DNA of 64,000 nucleotides. It comes from JANXQG01 sp964615095. Lineage in GTDB: Bacteria > Planctomycetota > Planctomycetia > Pirellulales > Thermoguttaceae. The stretch lies in contig CAZTPX010000044.1 of the NCBI GenBank assembly GCA_964615095.1, positions 1 through 64,000 of the forward strand, in the 5' to 3' direction. Made by a program: the position numbers and the translations under genes. The first letter of the stretch is position 1; every line of letters starts with the position of its first letter. The notes under the pieces were generated by a model, which saw nothing but the letters and a program-made list of their open reading frames with translations, made no database searches and was not told the origin of the DNA. Shown here piece by piece: positions 46,990 to 54,336 of this stretch.

Positions 46990-49286
46990 CCACGTTTGAA
47001 CGCGAAGACTGGACGGACTTTCGGACGCTCGGAACGCTGGGGCGAAAGGCCGGAGTTACGCAAGAGGCTATCCCTGCCCTGGTCGTCAAGGAGTTGGTTG
47101 ACAACGCGCTCGACGAGGACGGTCGCTGTCGCTATGGACAGATAGGAGACGGAGGATTCTACGTCGCAAACGATGGTAACGGATTGCCTAAGACCGATGA
47201 AAAGATCGCCGCCCTTTTCTCCGTCGCCCGCCCCCTGTCCAGTAGCAAGCTGTTACGACTGCCCACTCGCGGTGCCCTAGGAAACGGTCTGCGGGTAGTG
47301 GTTGGTGCCGTTCTCGCATCGGGCGGACAATTGACGGTCAAGACCGGCGGCCGCGCCCTATGCTTGCGCCCGAGGGCAGCGGACGGAATGACCGAGGTAG
47401 AGAGCGTCAAGCCGTGGACGGGAAAGGGGACGCGCATAGAGGTCGTGTTAGGTCAAGCCCTGCCCGTCGATGATTCCACGTTTCGATGGGCACGGCAAGC
47501 CGATGCTATGGCGCAAGCCAATGCCAAGACCTACAAGGGTCTCACGTCCCCGTTCTGGTATGACGTTGATTCATTCTATGAGCTGACCCAAGCCGCCGGC
47601 GCGCGGCCGGTTCGCCAGCTGGTCGAGTCCTTCGCGGGTTGTTCGGGTGCGAAGGCCGGCAAACTGGCCAGCGACTTCACGGGTCGCGTGTGCGATTCGT
47701 TGACAAAGGATGAAGCGGAAACCTTGCTGGTCGGCATGCGATCTGGCTGCGGTGAAGTGAATCCGAAACGCCTGGGGACGATCGGGCCGCAATTCCAGCC
47801 CGACGCCGGTTACGCCCGCGCGGTCGCTGCGTTCCAATTGACGCCGGCCGATAGAAAAAAAGTCGCCGCGCAACTGCCGGCCGTTGTGGAAGTGTGGGCA
47901 CGCCCTGCCGAGTCACCCAGCATCGTCGCCTATGTCAACCGAACGCCGATCACGGGGGAGTTGCACATTAGCCGTTGCTTTCCAAAAGAGAAGACGTTGT
48001 ACGGCATTACCGGCTGCGGGCTTTCCCGTGAACACAAACATACCGCCTTCGCAGTGAAGGCCGGAAGGGGACGGGAGTATGCGATCATCTTGAACGTCAC
48101 AACGCCATACATGCCGATAACTACGGACGGCAAGGCCCCGGACCTATCGGTTGTCGATGAAGCAATCGAGACCGCCATTGAAAAGGCGATCCGTGGCGCG
48201 AAGCGTAAAAACGTCAACGGGAACGGACAGCAAACCTACCAGAACGCGATCATCATCGACGCGCTGCCCACCGCGATCGAAAAGGTCAGTGGAAACGGCA
48301 AGTATCGCTACAGCCTCCGGCAACTCTTTTACGCCGTTAGACCGTGCCTATTGGAAGCCCTGGGGATGGAACCGAAGTACAACTATTTTTCCCAAGTCGT
48401 CACAGACTACGAAGCCGAACAAGGGCACGACCTGCCCGGAATGTATCGTGACGACCGCGGCACTCTCTATCATCCGCACACGGGCGAATACATATCCCTT
48501 GGAACGCGATCGGTGGAAGCCTATCAGCGCCCCCCGTGGACGTTCAGCAAGATTCTCTATTGCGAGAAGGAAGGTTTTTTCGCAACCATGATTGATGCCC
48601 AATGGCCGGAACGCCACGACTGCGCGCTACTGACTTCCAAAGGTTACGCAAGCCGAGCCGCCCGCGACGTGCTGGACCTATTGGGCGATGGAGACGAGCC
48701 GTTGACGTTCTACTGCCTACACGACGCGGATGGCCCCGGTACGATGATCTACCAGACCTTGCAAGAAGGAACCCGCGCGAGAATTGCCCGCCGTGTTGAG
48801 ATCGTCAACCTGGGGCTGGAACCCGCCGAGGCCGTCGATATGGGCTTGCCGATAGAACCCGTTAAACGGAAGGACGGAAAGCGGGTGCCCGTGGCGAACT
48901 ACGTTGACGGCAAGTGGACAGAGTGGTTACAAAAGCATCGCGTGGAGTTGAACGCGATGGACACCCCGACCTTCTTAGAGTGGCTTGATGGCAAGATACC
49001 AACCGGCAAGCTGATACCGCCAGCCGATGTAGTGGCCGATCGACTGCTGGCCGAGACCGCCGCCGTTATCCGCCGCAGGCTGATTGACGCCGCCCTGTTA
49101 CAAGCGCGAATTGACGAAAGAACGGCCGAGGCCCTGGAAAGCCTACACAACGAATTGCAACGGACCCAAACGCGGTTGACGCCCTCCATCGAAAAGAAGC
49201 TGGCCGCCGATCCGTCGTTGCCCTGGACTTCGCCGGTTGTATCCGCTGCCGCGAAAGTGGCCGGCAAGATGGATCGCGACAAGTGA
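46986..49286 (+). CDS. Single-chain type IIB topoisomerase (TopoVIB-TopoVIA fusion, Topo VIII-like)
   Basis: The product has 766 residues. The N-terminal half has the GHKL ATPase boxes: KELVDNALD (35-43), VANDGNGLP (60-68), TRGALGNGL (94-102) and TGKGTRIEV (145-153). A transducer-type segment follows (YVNRTPITG ~317-325; ITTDGKAPDL ~378-387 with a candidate ATP-sensing Lys). The C-terminal half has the TopoVI-A/Spo11 CAP motif SLRQLFYAVRP with catalytic-Tyr candidate Y449, and a Toprim domain ILYCEKEGF (E527) and LHDADGPG (D580, D582). No H2TH domain is obvious. It should make ATP-dependent double-strand passage. Fusion of both subunits in one chain is the hallmark of topoisomerase VIII of plasmids and integrated elements. 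Confidence 0.9.
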   Translation: MTTFEREDWTDFRTLGTLGRKAGVTQEAIPALVVKELVDNALDEDGRCRYGQIGDGGFYVANDGNGLPKTDEKIAALFSVARPLSSSKLLRLPTRGALGNGLRVVVGAVLASGGQLTVKTGGRALCLRPRAADGMTEVESVKPWTGKGTRIEVVLGQALPVDDSTFRWARQADAMAQANAKTYKGLTSPFWYDVDSFYELTQAAGARPVRQLVESFAGCSGAKAGKLASDFTGRVCDSLTKDEAETLLVGMRSGCGEVNPKRLGTIGPQFQPDAGYARAVAAFQLTPADRKKVAAQLPAVVEVWARPAESPSIVAYVNRTPITGELHISRCFPKEKTLYGITGCGLSREHKHTAFAVKAGRGREYAIILNVTTPYMPITTDGKAPDLSVVDEAIETAIEKAIRGAKRKNVNGNGQQTYQNAIIIDALPTAIEKVSGNGKYRYSLRQLFYAVRPCLLEALGMEPKYNYFSQVVTDYEAEQGHDLPGMYRDDRGTLYHPHTGEYISLGTRSVEAYQRPPWTFSKILYCEKEGFFATMIDAQWPERHDCALLTSKGYASRAARDVLDLLGDGDEPLTFYCLHDADGPGTMIYQTLQEGTRARIARRVEIVNLGLEPAEAVDMGLPIEPVKRKDGKRVPVANYVDGKWTEWLQKHRVELNAMDTPTFLEWLDGKIPTGKLIPPADVVADRLLAETAAVIRRRLIDAALLQARIDERTAEALESLHNELQRTQTRLTPSIEKKLAADPSLPWTSPVVSAAAKVAGKMDRDK

Positions 49287-49538
49287 CCAGATCCGCGATT
49301 CCTACCGAGTTGAAACCGGACGCTCGATTGCGTAGGACTCGATTGCAGCCCCGATCCATTCCAAGGGCCAATGATGCGACCCGAGGCCGGCGGGGGCAGG
49401 ACGGCGTGCAACTAGTTGCCGACTTCTATGGTGGCTGGAGTCACTGGAACCCTGATAAGTTGTGAGCAGCTTTTCGACGCCGTAATGGGGAATGTCGTAT
49501 GAAGGCGTCTGTTGTCCCAGCCCATAGGCAATAGCGAC
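49287..49538. other. Short intergenic stretch after topoisomerase gene
   Basis: No gene or strong hairpin was recognised. The topoisomerase and aspartic-protease genes converge here. Confidence 0.4.
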
Positions 49539-49985
49539 TCAGAGGCTAATAACAAAGCTGTTTGTCGGACCAATATACGTGAGCACCGCGTGCGCAAGAA
49601 AGTCGCGACCCAATAGGCATTGGATGTTCTGGCCTTTCAGCGGAGCCTCGGTAAAGATGGAATCGAAGTGAACCGGCATCAAAAGCCCTCCCGTGGGAAA
49701 GAACATTAGCCGCAGCAAGTATTGCAAACACGGGACGTTTTCAGACGACGGCGTATTTATCAATTGCGAACTGACGGGAAATAGCCCCAACTGCTGTGGA
49801 AGCCCTGACTGGATTACGCTATTCGATGCGCCTGTGTCGATCATGGCGGAGACAGGGATCGACATCGGCGATGACAGCCCCTTTTGTTGCATGGCTGCAA
49901 CTGCCATTGGGTTCGGGCCAATCTGAACGTCAAGAATTGGTCCGATCGCCTGAAGGTTGGACACCTGAGTGGCTACGACGGGCAT
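49539..49985 (-). CDS. Retropepsin-like aspartic protease
   Basis: The product has 148 residues with one active-site motif: SAMIDTGASNSVIQSGLP (Asp-Thr-Gly-Ala). The second conserved region of retroviral-type proteases, hydrophobic residues followed by G-R/N/D, is CLLGRDFLAHAVLTY near the C terminus. The single-motif, ~150-residue size means it would act as a homodimer, as retropepsins do. There is no signal peptide. It starts one base after the stop of the 80-residue gene, forming a two-gene minus-strand unit. The substrate is unknown; the partner is an obvious candidate. Confidence 0.82.
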   Translation of the reverse strand: MPVVATQVSNLQAIGPILDVQIGPNPMAVAAMQQKGLSSPMSIPVSAMIDTGASNSVIQSGLPQQLGLFPVSSQLINTPSSENVPCLQYLLRLMFFPTGGLLMPVHFDSIFTEAPLKGQNIQCLLGRDFLAHAVLTYIGPTNSFVISL

Positions 49986-49986
49986 T

Positions 49987-50229
49987 TCAAATCGCCAGTA
50001 AATTGCTGACGAAATTGACGGGGGTCTCTACTGCTACGATCTGCTTGACCAAGAAAGGTACGTTGCCAAACTTCTCGTATCCCGACTTGACGGCCTCGTT
50101 GAATGAATCGAAGACGCCAATTACATTGCCGTCCCGAATTAGAACAAACTTACCTTCAGTGCCGCTGAGAAGATTCTTCTTTTCTGCTTCGTATGTCGCC
50201 AGTTCTTTTTCAAGTACAGCGCTACCCAT
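49987..50229 (-). CDS. Small protein paired with retropepsin-like protease
   Basis: The product has 80 residues from ATG 50229 (an upstream in-frame ATG at 50313 gives 108). The sequence ELATYEAEKKNLLSGTEGKFVLI, then GVFDSFNEAVKSGYEKFGNVPFLVKQI, resembles small proteins found next to retropepsin-like genes in other bacteria (DUF5678-like; from recall). It has a helix plus beta-hairpin pattern and no membrane segment. It probably is the partner, regulator or substrate of the protease. Confidence 0.7.
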   Translation of the reverse strand: MGSAVLEKELATYEAEKKNLLSGTEGKFVLIRDGNVIGVFDSFNEAVKSGYEKFGNVPFLVKQIVAVETPVNFVSNLLAI

Positions 50230-50388
50230 GATGATTTTGCCTTTGGGTATTTTGGGGCGTTGCTTGCCGAATGTCACTTGCCTGGATAAAGGATACGTTG
50301 CCGACAGCAACAAGAGAATCCCCCTATAATAACCTCATTCGACGGTCGTCAATAGCATTTTGAACCGAATTTCTCCAGGAATTGTCCG

Positions 50389-50895
50389 ATGGGGGGGTTT
50401 TTAGGCTTCAAAACAGGTAAATTCAGCAAAGTCTTCCAGCATAACGTCGCAAAATATGTTCCGCACGTCAAGGCTAAATCGTCCCTCGACAAATCAGTAT
50501 CTACTGTGAATTTCGCCTCGGCGGTTTTTTTGGCCCCAAAAAACGATACCCGCACTGCCGCCGGCAGGCTCGTCTTGAACGTGCTCATGTCAGTTGCCCA
50601 ATGGGAACGGGAGACGATCGGAGAGCGGACCAAGGACGCATTGCAACACAAAATCAGGAACGGTGAGCGATGCGGAAAGGTCCGCTTTGGTTTCCGGCTG
50701 GCCGATGACGGCGTGGCGCTTATCGAAGATCCAGCCGAGCAAGGGGTCTTACAGACGATCCGCCGGCTGAAAGCGGCCGGGCAAAGCCTGAGAGAGATTG
50801 CGGCCGAGTTGACCCGCCGTGGCATTCTGACGAAGGAAGGAAACCGGACGTGGAAACACACGACCGTGGCGAGAATCCTGCAAAGGACCGTATAA
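50389..50895 (+). pseudogene. Truncated serine recombinase (resolvase C-terminal part)
   Basis: Residues ~53-168 match the resolvase/recombinase region after the catalytic domain: GRLVLNVLMSVAQWERETIGERTKDAL, then GKVRFGFRLADDGVALIEDPAEQ and TIRRLKAAGQSLREIAAELTRRGI with the recombinase domain. The N-terminal catalytic domain with the Ser nucleophile is absent; the first ~50 residues (FLGFKTGKFSKVFQHNVAKYV) are unrelated. It is therefore a decayed or N-terminally replaced serine recombinase. It is a remnant of an older integration module. Confidence 0.75.
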
Positions 50896-51086
50896 CGCGA
50901 CTTTACGACAAACTAGCCGAAGCGGCGGCCGGGCTTCCCCCGAGCCGCCTGGAGGCTCTTGAGGAGCATCTACGCGATGAGCAAGCCAAAGAGCAAGATC
51001 GCACAGACGAGCAAGGTAAGCGGGATTCCCGCGGGGGCGACGTACCGCCCGCTGACCGCACAATTGAGGGAGATGATCGGCAGTAG
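50850..51086 (+). CDS. Small helical protein, possible
   Basis: It would encode 78 residues from GTG 50850. The stretch RLYDKLAEAAAGLPPSRLEALEEHLRDEQ reads like a natural amphipathic helical pair, unlike a random shadow. It overlaps the recombinase remnant and the XRE gene in other frames, so at least one of these is spurious or overlapping. No ribosome site is clear. Confidence 0.35.
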   Translation: METHDRGENPAKDRITRLYDKLAEAAAGLPPSRLEALEEHLRDEQAKEQDRTDEQGKRDSRGGDVPPADRTIEGDDRQ

Positions 51087-51312
51087 CGGCATGACGATCA
51101 ACGGTTTGGCCGTGACCGTGGGCATCCCGCAGCCTGTTCTCCAGCGGTTTGTGTCGGGCGAGCGGGACGACCTGCATTTGAGCACGGCTGACAAACTCTG
51201 TGAGTTCTTCGGCGTCCGGTTGACGGCACCGAAGGCGCGGAAGCAAACGAAGCACAAGCCGATCTACGATCCACCCTGCCAGCCGTGCGGCACGACGCAA
51301 ACCGGCGACTAG
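50977..51312 (+). CDS. XRE-family helix-turn-helix regulator
   Basis: The product has 111 residues from ATG 50977, with GAGGAG about ten bases upstream. The helix-turn-helix is LREMIGSSGMTINGLAVTVGIPQPVLQRFVSGE, followed by LSTADKLCEFFGVRLT as in Cro/CI-like proteins of planctomycetes. A basic tail ends the protein. Palindromic sites sharing TTTCACCGTGAAA occur directly after its stop and again at 52337-52367. It may bind them; that is inference. Confidence 0.85.
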   Translation: MSKPKSKIAQTSKVSGIPAGATYRPLTAQLREMIGSSGMTINGLAVTVGIPQPVLQRFVSGERDDLHLSTADKLCEFFGVRLTAPKARKQTKHKPIYDPPCQPCGTTQTGD

Positions 51313-51318
51313 ACCCGC

Positions 51319-51347
51319 TTTTATCATTTCACCGTGAAAACATAAAA
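51319..51347. promoter_or_regulatory. Imperfect palindrome, copy 1 of operator-like pair
   Basis: TTTTATCATTTCAC-C-GTGAAAACATAAAA: 14-base arms with two mismatches around one base, seven bases after the XRE stop. The single-base centre disfavours a hairpin and favours a dimeric protein-binding site; a weak terminator role is also possible. Confidence 0.6.
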
Positions 51348-51450
51348 CCGGAAGACATGGCTTTTGCACCGCCAGAAGAAGGGTTAAAATTTGAGTAGAT
51401 AGGTGACGGTTGAAAACCCCTATCTTGACAAAAATCTCATAGGTGCGATA

Positions 51451-52284
51451 ATGCCATACGAAGCCACCCACACGACGCCCAGCGGCAACGGACACGGCAC
51501 GACTCAGGACACAGACAGCAACCAGATCGTGCCCCAGCCCAGCAGGCAAGCGACAGGCTGGATAACAGGACCGACCATAACGACCGACGCCGACGAATCG
51601 GTCGAAATCACGGTCGAAATCGGGCCGGACGGCCAGCCGGCACTGCCCGGCCAGCCAAGCCAGCAGTCAGCCGGCATCAACACGCCCCAAGCGGTGGTCG
51701 AAATCGTGGCAAGCGGCAACCCGGCAGGCGAAGCCCAAACGCCAGCCGCCAACAGAACTGCGGAGAATGGGTCGCAAACAGCGGAGAACGCCCCGCCAGA
51801 CGACCCTTCCGCCACGGGTGGGGCGACTGCACACCACATAACGCTTTTGCAGTCACCAAAGCACGTAAAGGAAGATTTGCGCCTAATCCAGCGGGCGCTG
51901 CGGAATGGCTGGGAAGTGCCGCAAAAGACCGGGCGAATCGTGCCGCGGCGTCTTCTACATCTCTTCTGTGAAAAGCGGCAACCGCGTCCTGGGCAACCGC
52001 CGCTCAAAGGATCTGACCGGTATAAGCAGCCGGTCGAGACTCAAATCAAGATTGCTCAAGTGCTTCAGGCGATGAATCAAGACAATATGAAAGCCGACTA
52101 CGCTGATGCACAGATGGGCGCTGGTGGCGAAATGGGTGTGATGGCTGGCGTGCGGCAGCTTGAAGCGGCACGGCGTGCCGGCAAGCTAGTAATTTCTGAC
52201 GCTGAGATAGCTCAAATTATTGCTGAGCAAAAAGCGGAATCCGAGCAAGCAGCCGTTACAAGCGGCAATCCCCGATGCGGATAG
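51451..52284 (+). CDS. Hypothetical protein with disordered N-terminal half
   Basis: The product has 277 residues from ATG 51451 (in-frame start 51403 also exists). The first ~140 residues are Thr/Gln/Pro/Ala-rich and likely disordered. Residues ~150-260 form a folded helical domain: SPKHVKEDLRLIQRALRNGWEVP, then VETQIKIAQVLQAMNQDNMKADYADAQM and GVRQLEAARRAGKLVISDAEIAQIIA. The gene is flanked by the two TTTCACCGTGAAA palindromes. Function unknown. Confidence 0.65.
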   Translation: MPYEATHTTPSGNGHGTTQDTDSNQIVPQPSRQATGWITGPTITTDADESVEITVEIGPDGQPALPGQPSQQSAGINTPQAVVEIVASGNPAGEAQTPAANRTAENGSQTAENAPPDDPSATGGATAHHITLLQSPKHVKEDLRLIQRALRNGWEVPQKTGRIVPRRLLHLFCEKRQPRPGQPPLKGSDRYKQPVETQIKIAQVLQAMNQDNMKADYADAQMGAGGEMGVMAGVRQLEAARRAGKLVISDAEIAQIIAEQKAESEQAAVTSGNPRCG

Positions 52285-52336
52285 TGGGTGGACCGACTGC
52301 ATCGTGCGAGCCGTCGCCTTCCACCCGATGGGGTGG

Positions 52337-52367
52337 ATTTTATGATTTCACCGTGAAATCATAAAAT
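52337..52367. promoter_or_regulatory. Perfect 31-bp palindrome, copy 2 of operator-like pair
   Basis: ATTTTATGATTTCAC-C-GTGAAATCATAAAAT: 15-base arms with no mismatch around a single base. It lies between the convergent 51451 and 52382 genes. The core CATTTCACC/GATTTCACC is shared with 51319-51347. Confidence 0.7.
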
Positions 52368-52381
52368 CGGTTTCTCTACGG

Positions 52382-52828
52382 CTATTCAGCCGTTTCTGCC
52401 GGACAATCAAGTTTCCAGTGCGGTATCCCGCCGCTCGTCACGTGCCAGGGTTCCTCCGGCAGTTTCAACCCGGTGATTTCCGCAAACTCGCGGCATGCCA
52501 GCCTGCAAAACCTTCGTCGCCGACTGTGTATCGACCTGCCGCCCGCCACGATCTGCTCGACCGCCGATCCAGCGCGGAAGCTGGCCGAGACGTGCAAGTA
52601 CGGCGCGCTGCCGTTGACCAGCGCGTACTGTTCTCTCGAAACAATAAATCGAAATCCATTTGACAGGTCGAAAACGTGCTCCCGGTATTTTCCAGGGCCA
52701 CGATTCACGTCATAGGCTGGATCATCGATATTCCATAGCTTGACGAGGGCCGCCGGCCAGCGGGCTTGCAGGCTTTCCATCGGTTCCGGCGTGTCGTCCA
52801 ACCGGCGGAGCGGTTCAATGTTCGTCAT
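52382..52828 (-). CDS. Hypothetical protein
   Basis: The product has 148 residues, no recognised family. The central part (REHVFDLSNGFRFIVSREQYALVNG ... PYLHVSASFRAGSAVEQIV) has an alternating beta pattern; an Arg-rich patch SRRRRFCRLACREF follows. The start overlaps the end of the upstream 91-residue gene by 14 bases. It belongs to a three-gene minus-strand set (53897 to 52382). Confidence 0.6.
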   Translation of the reverse strand: MTNIEPLRRLDDTPEPMESLQARWPAALVKLWNIDDPAYDVNRGPGKYREHVFDLSNGFRFIVSREQYALVNGSAPYLHVSASFRAGSAVEQIVAGGRSIHSRRRRFCRLACREFAEITGLKLPEEPWHVTSGGIPHWKLDCPAETAE

Positions 52829-53090
52829 TTGTTTGGTCCTTGTCGCCTTCGGGCGCGCTTGGCTCGTCCGCCGGCTGAGGCTTGGCGTCTGCTGGAGTTC
52901 CCGAGCCTCTGGCGGCGCGTATCATCGCCCGCCGATATTCACCCATAGCCATGTCGATCGTTATCAACTCGTCGTACAATCCAACACGACGCTCATTCGA
53001 CGCTGGATCGTTCTTGCCTTCGAGGGCGTCCAGTTCGGCGTTTATCTCGCCGTAGTCGAGTGGCCGGTCGTCTTGCTGATTATCTGCCAT
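52815..53090 (-). CDS. Small acidic hypothetical protein
   Basis: The product has 91 residues. The N-terminal two-thirds is helical (YGEINAELDALEGKN, VGLYDELITIDMAMGEYRRAMIRAA); the tail is a Pro/Asp/Glu-rich disordered segment. It sits between two other unrecognised genes, overlapping the downstream one. Function unknown. Confidence 0.6.
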   Translation of the reverse strand: MADNQQDDRPLDYGEINAELDALEGKNDPASNERRVGLYDELITIDMAMGEYRRAMIRAARGSGTPADAKPQPADEPSAPEGDKDQTNDEH

Positions 53091-53123
53091 CGTTCAATCT
53101 CCCTTGGTCCGAAAGCACGAAAA

Positions 53124-53897
53124 TTAAAACCGGCCCGCCTTGATTTCGATCTTAACATTGACCGGGAGCCGCCAAACGTCGAACAAAACGAAAGCCAGAT
53201 CCTCCGCAGCAATTCGTTCTTCTCCGTTGGCGTATTCACGTTGCAGGGGATTGTGTTCCACCATCTTGGCGTTTGGATCTTTGCTCTTTCGGCGTGCGTT
53301 GACGAAAAAGAACTGCGGCCTTTCCCGCAGAATCAGTTCCGCTTCCGCTGCCGTTAAGATTGCGTGGGGAAGGTCCAATACGAAACCATCGGAACTGAAG
53401 CAGAACTGTACAAATCGCATCTGTCGAGCATCGTCGGTCTTGGGCGGTTGGTCACTTTCCGTGCCCACATGGTCGTCCTGCACGTCAAAACTGATGTAAC
53501 CGTCGCCGCCGCCGTCTTGCGCTTTTCCAGCGATCCACTCCAAGTTGCGCAGGAAGAATCCCGCGATGCGCCGCTCCCGTTTCGCCGAATCGCTTTCCGG
53601 CGCGTGAATGCCGCCGATAATGGCAATACAGCCGCCGCTCGTCTTGTCGATCGACGGCACGGCCGGAGTGTGCGGAGCCTGAGCGCTCGAATCGCCCGCC
53701 CCAATCGACGTGCCGACGATCGTCAGCCCGCCCGAACTCGGCGATGATTGTTTCTCCTTCGGGTCGTTCACGATCGTCCAACCAGGCTTTCCGCGCAAGA
53801 TCGCCAAGCTCTCTTCGATATTCCGTGGCTCCTTCTTGGCGGCTCGTCCAGCTACCGGGGAATCCGCCGTTTCGTCTTGTCTTTTTTCGTCTGCCAT
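53124..53897 (-). CDS. Hypothetical protein, first gene of three-gene minus-strand set
   Basis: The product has 257 residues from ATG 53897, with AGGAG eight bases upstream; longer ORF starts lack such a site. The first ~120 residues are charged, Ser/Pro-rich and include a glycine-rich stretch SGGCIAIIGGIHAPE. Residues ~125-257 look folded with mixed helix and strand (FFLRNLEWIAGKAQ, VQFCFSSDGFVLDLPHAILT, AELILRERPQFFFVNA). No family recognised. Element-specific by location. Confidence 0.6.
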   Translation of the reverse strand: MADEKRQDETADSPVAGRAAKKEPRNIEESLAILRGKPGWTIVNDPKEKQSSPSSGGLTIVGTSIGAGDSSAQAPHTPAVPSIDKTSGGCIAIIGGIHAPESDSAKRERRIAGFFLRNLEWIAGKAQDGGGDGYISFDVQDDHVGTESDQPPKTDDARQMRFVQFCFSSDGFVLDLPHAILTAAEAELILRERPQFFFVNARRKSKDPNAKMVEHNPLQREYANGEERIAAEDLAFVLFDVWRLPVNVKIEIKAGRF

Positions 53898-54336
53898 TTT
53901 CCATTCTCCTGGGTTAGAAAACTCTCGTAAAACTCTGCCGCCGCGCAGCGGTTGCCACGACGGCACAGCCAACCGTCTTATTGGAGGAAACGGCCACGAA
54001 AGCCCGAAAAGAGAATCGACGGGCATAGCCAAAGATCCCTGCGTGGCAGGGCAGCCTCGGTTGCTCTATGTGAGCCGCATCGTTTCCCTTGCGGGCGGCA
54101 TTGGCACCTCGGCGGCTAAGCCAGGTTGCCGGACGGTCAACGGGCCGTTCCCTCGCGTCCTCTGGATGCTTCAGCGGGTTATTCCGCTGAATCGTTCAAC
54201 ACTTTGATTATACGTGCTTTACGTTCGCTGTCTAGGTTCCCTTCCTGAGAATCGTCGATTTTGCGGCCCGCATCTGCTACCGCCATGCGCAGGCAAGCAG
54301 ACCATTGGCACTGGCAACGCCCGACGTGTCGCTGGA
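53898..54336. other. Intergenic region within element
   Basis: No gene is supported; the overlapping plus-strand frames are antisense shadows or short. It separates the three-gene unknown set from the PEP-CTERM cargo. Confidence 0.45.
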
